Positions 1 through 5,196 of a DNA stretch of 5,196 bases are shown here, in pieces. How positions within the stretch are numbered: position 1 is the stretch's first letter; the number at the start of each line of letters is the position of its first letter. Both the position numbers and the translations under genes were made by a program. The notes under the pieces are model-generated. The model was not told the origin of the DNA. It did no database searches and was given only the letters and a program-made list of their open reading frames with translations. Source of the DNA: Selenomonadaceae bacterium (GTDB lineage: Bacteria > Bacillota > Negativicutes > Selenomonadales > Selenomonadaceae); NCBI GenBank assembly GCA_016280345.1, contig JAEEGN010000123.1, positions 1-5,196 of the forward strand. The letters are read 5' to 3'.

Positions 1-624
1 AAAGCTTATACCACACAGCTTATAGTCATGCTTCTTCTTGGTCTCTATATGGCAGGGCTAAAGAATTCGCTTTCACCAACCCGCATTCGTCAGCTCATCC
101 ATGGCGTGCGTCAGATTCCGGCCCAAATTAATGAGACACTGGAAGATACGGAGCCGATAAAGACATTTGCCCGGCAGTATGGCTTTAATGAAGATGTGTT
201 CTTCATTGGTCGTTCGCTTGATTACGATGTAGCCCTGGAGGGTTCACTGAAGCTTAAGGAAATCAGCTATATCCATGCTGAAGCCTATGCTGCAGGCGAG
301 CTTAAGCACGGTACTTTGGCGCTGATTGTAGATGCCGTGCCGGTAATTGCCCTTGCAACACAGAAGGGCGTTTATGAAAAGACACTCAGCAACATCAAGG
401 AGGTCAAGGCCCGGGATGCTGTCGTCATCGGCATCGCCGCCGCCGGGGATTCTGAGCTCGAAAAATATGTTGATCACGTCATCAAAGTTCCGGAAACCGA
501 CGAACTACTGATTCCTTTGCTGGCGGTCGTTCCTCTGCAGCTTTTGGCGTATTACGCTGCCCTGACCCGGGGCTGTGATGTCGATAAGCCGCGCAATCTG
601 GCGAAGTCTGTTACCGTGGAGTGA
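1..624 (+). CDS. glmS: Glutamine--fructose-6-phosphate aminotransferase (isomerising), 3' part
   Basis: This is the C-terminal 207 residues of GlmS, the cytosolic enzyme that converts fructose-6-phosphate and glutamine to glucosamine-6-phosphate, the entry step to UDP-GlcNAc and peptidoglycan. The frame is open from base 1 (KAYTTQL...), so the first ATG inside it at 28 is not the start. The N-terminal glutaminase domain and the first SIS domain lie outside the window. What is visible is the end of the first SIS domain and the whole second SIS (isomerase) domain. The block ALEGSLKLKEISYIHAEAYA is near-identical to the E. coli enzyme. The residues matching its Glu488 (codon 259-261), His504 (307-309) and Lys603 (604-606, in the terminal LAKSVTVE) are all present, so this end looks fully functional. 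It ends with TGA at 622-624, and the C-terminal length matches the family exactly. In many Bacillota glmS has a leader ribozyme; that region is not in view. Confidence 0.97.
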   Translation, partial: KAYTTQLIVMLLLGLYMAGLKNSLSPTRIRQLIHGVRQIPAQINETLEDTEPIKTFARQYGFNEDVFFIGRSLDYDVALEGSLKLKEISYIHAEAYAAGELKHGTLALIVDAVPVIALATQKGVYEKTLSNIKEVKARDAVVIGIAAAGDSELEKYVDHVIKVPETDELLIPLLAVVPLQLLAYYAALTRGCDVDKPRNLAKSVTVE

Positions 625-645
625 GCGGTAGGGCATACAGACACT

Positions 646-661
646 ATAGGTCCTATTTTTT
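646..661 (+). terminator. Weak candidate terminator after glmS
   Basis: ATAGG (646-650) and CCTAT (652-656) form a short inverted repeat followed directly by a T-run (657-661), 21 bases after the glmS stop. The stem can hold only about four pairs once a three-base loop is allowed, so it is poor on its own. Further small inverted repeats follow: GAATGA/TCATTC (672-677, 685-690) and CCAAT/ATTGG (690-694, 700-704), the latter before a pyrimidine-rich stretch. One of these may end the glmS transcript, but none is a strong intrinsic terminator. Confidence 0.25.
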
Positions 662-784
662 CGCTGGGTATGAATGATATCTTTTCATTCCAATGCAATA
701 TTGGCCTTCTTTTCCATTTGTTTTTCTACCCGTTTTCTGGGACATGCTTCCTAAAATTATTTGTTTATGAGTACGGAAAGGTGA

Positions 785-813
785 TTGACAGACCTCCCTC
801 GAGCGTCTATAAT
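785..813 (+). promoter_or_regulatory. Consensus SigA/sigma-70 promoter of the csp gene
   Basis: TTGACA at 785-790 and TATAAT at 808-813 are both perfect matches to the housekeeping consensus, with the optimal 17-base spacer. Transcription should begin around 818-821, giving a leader of about 47-50 bases before the csp ATG at 868. An AT-rich stretch lies further upstream (about 752-770). The leader is much shorter than the roughly 160-base thermosensing leader of E. coli cspA, so strong constitutive expression fits better than leader-controlled cold induction. That last point is inference. Confidence 0.9.
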
Positions 814-867
814 ATGAGCTGTGCCTTTTAGGGCCATGAGTTTTATAGTTTTAGGAGGAATAGCAGA

Positions 868-1071
868 ATGGTTGGTAAAGTCAAGTGGTTCAGCGCGGAA
901 AAGGGGTATGGATTCATCGAGAGAGAAGACGGCGGCGACGTGTTCGTTCATTTCTCCGCAATCCAGGACGAGGGCTTCAAGACCCTGAATGAGGGCCAGG
1001 AAGTTGAGTTCGAGATTGTAGAGGGAGCCCGCGGCCCGCAGGCGGCGAATGTTGTCAAGAAGTCTGCTTGA
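868..1071 (+). CDS. csp: Cold shock protein (CspA family), 67 aa
   Basis: This is a single cold-shock domain protein, a five-stranded OB-fold that binds single-stranded RNA and DNA and acts as a cytosolic RNA chaperone. It keeps mRNA unstructured in the cold and in other growth conditions. RNP1 is KGYGFIE at residues 12-18 and RNP2 is VFVHF at 25-29. The aromatic binding residues W7, F8, Y14, F16, F26, H28 and F29 are all present. The length (67 aa) is typical and there is no extra domain. The start is fixed by an AGGAGG Shine-Dalgarno at 853-858, nine bases before the ATG, and by the family's standard N-terminus. The gene has its own perfect promoter upstream and its own terminator downstream, so it is most likely monocistronic. 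Which numbered Csp paralogue it is cannot be told from the sequence. A 140-codon frame on the opposite strand is a shadow. Confidence 0.97.
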   Translation: MVGKVKWFSAEKGYGFIEREDGGDVFVHFSAIQDEGFKTLNEGQEVEFEIVEGARGPQAANVVKKSA

Positions 1072-1173
1072 TATACGGGAAGCGCTGGTTGCCTCCTGGC
1101 CGGAGATGGTTAGCGGTTCAGTATCTGCCAACGAACGGAGGCTGGATTGGAAAGCCGCGGCTTGCCGGTAGAG

Positions 1174-1215
1174 AAGCATAAGGCCGGTCCTTCAGGGCCG
1201 GCCCTTTTTATGCTT
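1174..1215 (+). terminator. Rho-independent terminator of csp
   Basis: GGCCGGTCC (1182-1190) pairs with GGGCCGGCC (1195-1203) through nine pairs, one of them G-U, around a TTCA loop. The stem is followed by C and then TTTTT (1205-1209). AAGCATAA (1174-1181) and TTATGCTT (1208-1215) form a further perfect eight-base inverted repeat around this core. It lies about 100 bases after the csp stop and before hpf, so it should separate the two transcripts. The reverse direction lacks a good T-run, so it works mainly on the + strand. Confidence 0.88.
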
Positions 1216-1273
1216 GTGGAGAATCAGGAGAAGGTTTTCTCAGCTTTTTTTCAAAAAAAGAAGGTATTCTGCC

Positions 1274-1302
1274 TTCAACGAAGAAATATTAGAGTATATA
1301 GT
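1274..1302 (+). promoter_or_regulatory. Candidate hpf promoter
   Basis: TATAGT (1297-1302) is a five-of-six match to the -10 consensus. TTCAAC (1274-1279), 17 bases upstream, is a poor -35 with three of six matches. Transcription from here would start near 1309 and give a leader of about 20 bases that just includes the Shine-Dalgarno. A promoter is expected here because a strong terminator lies upstream. In other Bacillota hpf is driven partly by alternative sigma factors (SigH and SigB in Bacillus subtilis), so the true promoter may use another consensus that I could not identify. Confidence 0.35.
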
Positions 1303-1312
1303 ATCATTGAAG

Positions 1313-1320
1313 AAGGAGGA
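1313..1320 (+). promoter_or_regulatory. Ribosome binding site fixing the hpf start
   Basis: AAGGAGGA lies nine bases before the ATG at 1330. The frame is open back to an upstream ATG at 1147, but that longer version would run through the csp terminator and has no homology to Hpf. This site therefore decides the start. Confidence 0.9.
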
Positions 1321-1329
1321 TGTGTCATC

Positions 1330-1881
1330 ATGGCGACATTCACAATCAGGGGAAAGAACATGGAAGTAACGCCGGCGCTGAGAGATTATGTCGAAAAGCG
1401 AGTCGGCAAGGTAATGAAATACTTCGATAACGTTGGCGAGATCACGGTATTGCTCACCGTCGAAAAGGGACGGCATATCGTGGAAGTCAATGTGCCGATT
1501 GACAGCGGCGTATTGCTTCGTGGCGAAGAAGCGACGATGGATATGTATACGTCGATTGACCTTGTCGTGGAGAAACTGGAGCGCCAAATTCACAAACACA
1601 AGACGAAACTGCAACGCCGCTTCCGTGACGGCGGTTTCAAGGCAGAGATGATTGCCGAGAACGAGCGACCGTTGCCTAAGGCAGATCAGGCGGAAGAGTA
1701 CACGGTCGTCAAGACGAAGCATTTTACGGTAAAGCCAATGGATATCCAGGAAGCGATCATGCAGATGAACATGGTCAACCATGATTTCTTCGTGTTCCGG
1801 GATTCGGCTACAGAAGAAGTCAGCGTCGTCTATCGCCGTGACGATGGAAACTATGGCCTTATTCAGCCGAACGAGAAATAA
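1330..1881 (+). CDS. hpf: Ribosome hibernation promoting factor, long form, 183 aa
   Basis: Long-form Hpf (also called RaiA or YvyD/YfiA family) binds the 30S decoding region in stationary phase or stress and pairs 70S ribosomes into inactive 100S dimers. Residues 1 to about 100 are the S30AE domain (TIRGKNMEVTPALRDYVEKR at the start). It ends in a basic stretch, KHKTKLQRRFR, that suits contact with rRNA. A short linker leads to the C-terminal dimerisation domain at about 123-180 (YTVVKTKHFTVKPMDIQEAI...VVYRRDDGNYGLIQP). This domain is absent from the short E. coli Hpf and marks the long form that dimerises ribosomes without Rmf. The length of 183 aa is normal for that class. In many Bacillota hpf is followed by secA. 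Here it is followed at once by a terminator and a convergent tyrS, so it appears to be a single-gene transcript. Confidence 0.96.
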   Translation: MATFTIRGKNMEVTPALRDYVEKRVGKVMKYFDNVGEITVLLTVEKGRHIVEVNVPIDSGVLLRGEEATMDMYTSIDLVVEKLERQIHKHKTKLQRRFRDGGFKAEMIAENERPLPKADQAEEYTVVKTKHFTVKPMDIQEAIMQMNMVNHDFFVFRDSATEEVSVVYRRDDGNYGLIQPNEK

Positions 1882-1899
1882 CAGCCTTTAACGGGAAAC

Positions 1900-1956
1900 A
1901 AAAAGGACTACCAAAGAAGCGAATCTGCTTCCGCTGGTAGTCCTCTTTTTTGTTTT
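1900..1956. terminator. Bidirectional rho-independent terminator between hpf and tyrS
   Basis: GGACTACC (1905-1912) pairs perfectly with GGTAGTCC (1936-1943). A second stem, GAAGC (1916-1920) with GCTTC (1927-1931), closes a GAATCT loop inside it. An A-run (1900-1904) precedes the hairpin and a T-rich tract (1944-1956, with TTTTTTGTTTT) follows. Read on either strand the hairpin is followed by T-runs, so it can end both hpf (stop at 1881) and the convergent tyrS (stop at 2032). Confidence 0.92.
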
Positions 1957-2031
1957 GCCGATTTGACAATCAGACCTGAGAATGGATGGTGTAATTCGGC
2001 CAGAGAAATGAGGCCGGTCCCGGGAGAGATC

Positions 2032-3252
2032 TTACCGCAAAACGAGCCGGTAGTATTTCTTTTTTCCCTTTCGGATTAGCGCAGCGCCAGATTGGAAATC
2101 GCTTTCCTCCAGGACGTGGTCAATATCGGCTACTCTTTCGTTGTTCAGCGTGAGACCGTTCTGCTGAATCAGGCGACGTCCCTCAGCCTTGGAAGCAATG
2201 GCGCCGCCGGCGGCCAAAATGTCCAGAAGTTTCTTGCCGATGTCCTCGCGGTGGGCATCGATGGTGGGCATCTCATCGACGCTGCCTTGACCACGGAAAA
2301 GAGCCTCTGCGGCTTTTTTCGCCTTTTCCGCTTCGGCTTCGCCATGAACCAGTTTCGTGACCTCATAGGCCAGTACTGCTTTCGCTTCGTTGATTTTGGC
2401 GTCCTGAAGGGCACCCAACCGGTGGACTTCCTCCATTGGCAGGAAAGTCAGAAGCGCCAGGCATTTTTCCACGTCGCCGTCATCGACATTTCGCCAGTAT
2501 TGATAAAAATCGTAAGGAGATGTCTTTTCCGGATCGAGCCAGAGAGCGCCGCTGGCGGTCTTACCCATCTTTCGCCCGTCGCTTTTTGTCAGAAGGTTGA
2601 ACGTCAGTCCGAAAACGGGGCGGCTTTCTTTACGCCGTATCAGCTCCACGCCGGCGATAATATTCGACCACTGATCGTCACCGCCCATCTGCATCCGGCA
2701 GTCATAGCGGCGGTTGAGCTCGAGATAATCATAGGCCTGCATGACCATGTAATTGAATTCCAGGAAAGTCAAGCCCCGCTCCCAGCGCTGCTTGTAACAC
2801 TCTGCCGCCAGCATCCGGTTGACAGAGAAATGCGCGCCGACTTCTCGCAGGAGACCGATATAGTTGAGCTGACGCAACCAATCGCCGTTGTTCACGATCA
2901 GCGCTCGGCCTTCCTCGAAATCAATGAAACGGGCCATCTGTTTTTTGAAGCATTCGCAATTATGCTCTATGGTATCGTCGGTCATCATTTGTCGCATATC
3001 AGTGCGACCAGAAGGATCGCCTACAGTGCCGGTGCCGCCGCCAACGAGACAGATAGGGCGGTGGCCGGCCCGTTGCATATGCGCCATCCCCATCAAGGCT
3101 ATGAAGTGTCCGGCGTGCAGGCTGTCCGCGGTCGGATCGAAGCCGATATAAAACGAAATCTTTTCCTGGCCCAGAAGCTCCCGCACTTCCTCCTCATGCG
3201 TACACTGGGCGATAAAACCGCGTTCCTCCAAGATATCATAAGCGTTTGTCAT
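2032..3252 (-). CDS. tyrS: Tyrosine--tRNA ligase, 406 aa
   Basis: This class I aminoacyl-tRNA synthetase charges tRNA-Tyr with tyrosine at the cost of ATP in the cytosol. The Rossmann catalytic domain carries the HIGH-type motif HAGH at residues 46-49 and the KMSKS-type loop KMGKT at 228-232. The tyrosine-site signature YMVMQAYD lies at 168-175, with Y168, Q172 and D175 contacting substrate in the family, followed by GGDDQWSNI at 190-198. The C-terminus is an S4 RNA-binding domain (about 340-400), including GGAIASKAEGRRLIQQNGLTLNN, which grips the tRNA. The length matches bacterial TyrRS of about 400-420 aa and all key residues are present. An AAGGAG Shine-Dalgarno lies eight bases upstream of the ATG. 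The gene starts only 17 bases after the PBP gene stop on the same strand, so it is probably co-transcribed with it. There is no room for a T-box leader between them. Long frames on the opposite strand here are shadows. Confidence 0.98.
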   Translation of the reverse strand: MTNAYDILEERGFIAQCTHEEEVRELLGQEKISFYIGFDPTADSLHAGHFIALMGMAHMQRAGHRPICLVGGGTGTVGDPSGRTDMRQMMTDDTIEHNCECFKKQMARFIDFEEGRALIVNNGDWLRQLNYIGLLREVGAHFSVNRMLAAECYKQRWERGLTFLEFNYMVMQAYDYLELNRRYDCRMQMGGDDQWSNIIAGVELIRRKESRPVFGLTFNLLTKSDGRKMGKTASGALWLDPEKTSPYDFYQYWRNVDDGDVEKCLALLTFLPMEEVHRLGALQDAKINEAKAVLAYEVTKLVHGEAEAEKAKKAAEALFRGQGSVDEMPTIDAHREDIGKKLLDILAAGGAIASKAEGRRLIQQNGLTLNNERVADIDHVLEESDFQSGAALIRKGKKKYYRLVLR

Positions 3253-3260
3253 CTATTCCA

Positions 3261-3266
3261 CTCCTT
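3261..3266 (-). promoter_or_regulatory. Ribosome binding site of tyrS in the PBP-tyrS junction
   Basis: On the - strand the site reads AAGGAG, eight bases before the tyrS ATG (3252-3250) and just after the PBP stop codon (3272-3270). The tight spacing would allow terminating ribosomes to feed tyrS translation. It also leaves no space for a separate promoter or leader element. Confidence 0.85.
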
Positions 3267-3269
3267 GTG

Positions 3270-5196
3270 TCAGTTTTTGCCTTTCCCGCCACTGCCGGAC
3301 ATGCTGGGGGCCGTCGTCGGACCAGCGGGAGCTGGAGCGGCAGGGGCCGGGGAAGCAGGCGCAGCGGGAGCGGCCGGCTTCGTTTCCGACGGCGCCTCGG
3401 GGATTTCAACCGCGCTTGGCGATACCGGCGGAGCCGTTGGTCGCGGCGGCGGGTTCTCTCCGTCTCTGACCGGCGGAGCCGTGTTGTTCGTCTTTTGGTT
3501 CGAGGGACGTGTCTCTGTTCGCGGCTGGTTGTTCTCGCGGTCCCGTCGACGCTCCCGGGGTGCTGGCTTCGGTTTTTCCTCCGGGAGCTCGTTGATGGCG
3601 TCGCTCTTATACTCGGCTACGCCTTCAAACTGCTTCACCGGCATATCAGCGACAGCTTTCATCATGAAATCATGCCATATCGTGGCGGGCAGATTACCGC
3701 CGGTCATGCCGCCGAGGTCGGTGTTGTCGTCACAACCGACCCAGACACCTGCAACCAGATCTGGCGTATATCCTACGAACCAGGCGTCGAGGTAATCGCT
3801 GGTAGTACCAGTTTTGCCTGCCGCCGGGCGTCCAATGTTTGCTCCGGTGCCAGTGCCACGCTGGATAACGCCTTGGAGCATGCTGGTAAGCTCGGCGGCG
3901 CTGGTCTCGCTTACCACGCTGCGCTGCTTCGGCTTGGCCTGGTCCATGACTTTACCGTTGCGGTCCAATATTTTGAGGATGGCAATGGGTTCGACATGGA
4001 CGCCTTTGTTGGCAAAGGTGCCGTAAGCGCTGGTAAGCTCCAGCGGCGTTACTCCCTTCGTAATACCACCCAGTGAAGTCGCAAGGTTCCGGTCGTTACG
4101 GGGACCGTCGAGGACGAAGGTGCTGATGCCCATTTCCTGAGCGTAATAGATAGGCTTATCAATGCCAATCTTTTGGGCAATCTTTACGGTGGGAACGTTG
4201 AGAGAAAGCTCTGCGACGCGGCGTAGCGTAACCTTGCCGTTGAAGTCGCGGTTGTAGTTTTCCGGTTCCCAGTCGTCAATTCGGATAGGGCTGTCCTCAA
4301 TGATGGTCGAAGGAGTGAACTTGCTCTCCAAAGCGGCAATGAAGACGAAGGGCTTGAAGGCTGAGCCCGGCTGACGTTCCGCCATAGTCGCCCGATTGAA
4401 CTGATCGGTACCCCGGCCGCCTACCATGGCCTTGATCTGACCGGTATGTGGGTCGATGGCCACCAATGCCCCCTGTGGCTGCTCGATGCCGTTCTCGTCT
4501 TTTTCAAATGTCGGCAGGTCTTGCATGGCGGCTTCTGCCGCTCTTTGCATATCCATATCAATAGTTGTGTAAATCTTGAGGCCGTCCTTGTAGACCGCAT
4601 CTGCGCTGTATCGGTCAATTAGCGTCTGAATGACGTAATCAATGAAATAGGCCGCTCCAGTCGTTTCCGGCCCCTTCGGCTTTACCAGCTTCAGTTCCTC
4701 GGTCTTCAAACGGTTGGCGGTGGCGCTGTCGATGTAATGGTACTTGCTCATCTGGTCCAGTACGATGGCCTTCCGGGCCTGGGCTGCCGCCAGATTATTA
4801 AAAGGGGAATAGTAATTGGGGCTTTTGGGGATGCCGGCGAGAAGGGCACATTCGTTAAGGTCAAGTTCGTTCACGTTCTTGTCGAAGTACGTCCTGGCCG
4901 CTGCCTGCACACCATAAGCGCCTTGTCCAAAATAAATCTGGTTGAGATAGTACTCCAGAATTTCCTGCTTGGTGTACTGGCGTTCCAATTGCAGTGCCAG
5001 GAACATTTCCTGTACCTTTCGCTTGAGCGTTCGTTCTTGGGTAAGGTAGGCGTTTTTCGCCAGCTGCTGGGTGATGGTGGAGCCGCCTTCCGCTACGGAA
5101 CCGTCAGATATATTCGCCCAAAGTGCTCGCAGGATGCCCCGGGGGTCAATGCCGGCATGCTCGTAGAAGCGGGCGTCCTCTACGGCGATAAAAGCG
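3270..5196 (-). CDS. Class A penicillin-binding protein (PBP1A family), bifunctional, N-terminus cut by window edge
   Basis: This enzyme polymerises lipid II into glycan strands (GT51 glycosyltransferase) and cross-links them (transpeptidase) on the outer face of the cytoplasmic membrane. It is of the ponA/mrcA type. The frame stays open to the right edge, giving 641 visible residues. The Met at 5006 is internal, and the cytoplasmic N-terminus, membrane anchor and true start are missing. GT51 motifs in the visible part are VEDARFYEH at residues 5-13 with catalytic Glu6 (codon 5178-5180), GGSTITQQLAKN at 37-48, RTLKRKVQE at 55-63, and EILEYYLNQIYFGQGAYG. The transpeptidase has SAFK at 278-281 (nucleophile Ser at 4362-4364), SLN at 331-333 and KTGT from 461. 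All three penicillin-binding motifs are intact. Residues from about 539 onward form a disordered charged and Pro/Ala-rich tail. tyrS follows 17 bases downstream in the same orientation. Confidence 0.97.
   Translation of the reverse strand, partial: AFIAVEDARFYEHAGIDPRGILRALWANISDGSVAEGGSTITQQLAKNAYLTQERTLKRKVQEMFLALQLERQYTKQEILEYYLNQIYFGQGAYGVQAAARTYFDKNVNELDLNECALLAGIPKSPNYYSPFNNLAAAQARKAIVLDQMSKYHYIDSATANRLKTEELKLVKPKGPETTGAAYFIDYVIQTLIDRYSADAVYKDGLKIYTTIDMDMQRAAEAAMQDLPTFEKDENGIEQPQGALVAIDPHTGQIKAMVGGRGTDQFNRATMAERQPGSAFKPFVFIAALESKFTPSTIIEDSPIRIDDWEPENYNRDFNGKVTLRRVAELSLNVPTVKIAQKIGIDKPIYYAQEMGISTFVLDGPRNDRNLATSLGGITKGVTPLELTSAYGTFANKGVHVEPIAILKILDRNGKVMDQAKPKQRSVVSETSAAELTSMLQGVIQRGTGTGANIGRPAAGKTGTTSDYLDAWFVGYTPDLVAGVWVGCDDNTDLGGMTGGNLPATIWHDFMMKAVADMPVKQFEGVAEYKSDAINELPEEKPKPAPRERRRDRENNQPRTETRPSNQKTNNTAPPVRDGENPPPRPTAPPVSPSAVEIPEAPSETKPAAPAAPASPAPAAPAPAGPTTAPSMSGSGGKGKN
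3273..3581 (-). other. Low-complexity C-terminal tail of the PBP
   Basis: This segment encodes the last 103 or so residues of the PBP. It starts with a charged stretch (EEKPKPAPRERRRDRE), continues as an Asn/Thr/Pro-rich part (NNQPRTETRPSNQKTNNTAPP), then becomes almost pure Ala/Pro (AAPAAPASPAPAAPAPAGP), and ends GSGGKGKN. No folded domain is recognisable. Such tails are common in class A PBPs of Gram-positive-type bacteria and probably extend into or along the wall. The DNA here is GC-rich and locally repetitive (around 3310-3375), which makes length variation between strains likely. Confidence 0.85.

Noticed and set aside
670..831. A 53-codon + strand frame in the glmS-csp gap (MNDIFSFQCN...).
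   Set aside because: It has no Shine-Dalgarno, unusual Phe/Cys-rich composition, and runs across the csp -35 and -10 boxes. It looks like chance in AT-rich intergenic DNA.
757..1179. A 140-codon - strand frame covering csp.
   Set aside because: It is a shadow of the csp gene and its flanks, with no family resemblance, and runs through the csp promoter and into the terminator region.
1147..1329. A 61-codon N-terminal extension of hpf from an upstream ATG.
   Set aside because: It would read through the csp terminator and A/T repeats, has no ribosome binding site of note, and Hpf proteins begin at the MATFTIRGKN point, which has a strong Shine-Dalgarno.
1963..1995. TTGACA on the + strand between hpf and tyrS as a possible promoter.
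   Set aside because: The nearest -10-like sequence (TGTAAT, 1990-1995) is 21 bases away, and there is no + strand gene downstream for it to serve.
1997..2016. CGGCC/GGCCG inverted repeat as a second tyrS terminator.
   Set aside because: The stem is only five pairs with a ten-base loop and no T-run follows on the - strand; the 1905-1943 hairpin is a far better terminator.
1181..2020. The ten-base string AGGCCGGTCC occurring at 1181-1190 and again at 2011-2020.
   Set aside because: The match does not extend beyond ten bases; the first copy is part of a terminator stem and the second sits in unrelated sequence, so chance is the simplest explanation.
2092..3795. A 567-codon open frame on the + strand, antisense to tyrS and the end of the PBP gene.
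   Set aside because: It lies wholly opposite two strongly supported genes with intact catalytic motifs. The product has no recognisable domain, and its Gly/Ala-rich end is just the complement of the PBP Pro/Ala tail.
3246..4076. A 276-codon + strand frame rich in Arg, Ser and Gly.
   Set aside because: It is antisense to the PBP gene; its composition comes from the GC-rich complement of the Pro/Ala tail, and there is no conserved motif.

Overview
The window carries ordinary chromosomal housekeeping genes of a low-to-medium GC bacterium. I infer Bacillota (Firmicutes), possibly the Negativicutes. The grounds are strong AGGAGG-type ribosome binding sites, a long-form Hpf with a C-terminal dimerisation domain, a KMGKT-type TyrRS and a class A penicillin-binding protein with a Pro/Ala-rich tail. 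The class-level placement is a guess from protein flavour and gene content, not from a search.

Layout: two blocks face each other. On the + strand are the 3' third of glmS (glucosamine-6-phosphate synthase, cut by the left edge), a 243-base gap ending in a perfect-consensus sigma-70/SigA promoter, a 67-aa cold shock protein gene, a strong rho-independent terminator, and hpf (ribosome hibernation promoting factor, long form). hpf ends at a hairpin with A-runs on one side and T-runs on the other, which can terminate transcription in both directions. On the - strand, reading leftwards from the right edge, a bifunctional PBP1A-type peptidoglycan synthase (cut by the right edge) is followed after 17 bases by tyrS. 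The two look co-transcribed, and tyrS ends at the same shared terminator.

Functional themes are cell-wall supply (GlmS makes the amino-sugar precursor, the PBP polymerises and cross-links the wall) and translation or stress control (Csp, Hpf, TyrRS). The two themes sit side by side but, apart from the PBP-tyrS pair, the genes look like separate transcription units.

I found no mobile element, CRISPR array, tRNA or rRNA gene, phage gene or novel system. The points most worth a second look are the PBP-tyrS operon with no T-box in front of tyrS, the perfect promoter with a short leader on csp, and the unusual PBP tail. The long reading frames antisense to tyrS and the PBP gene are shadows.
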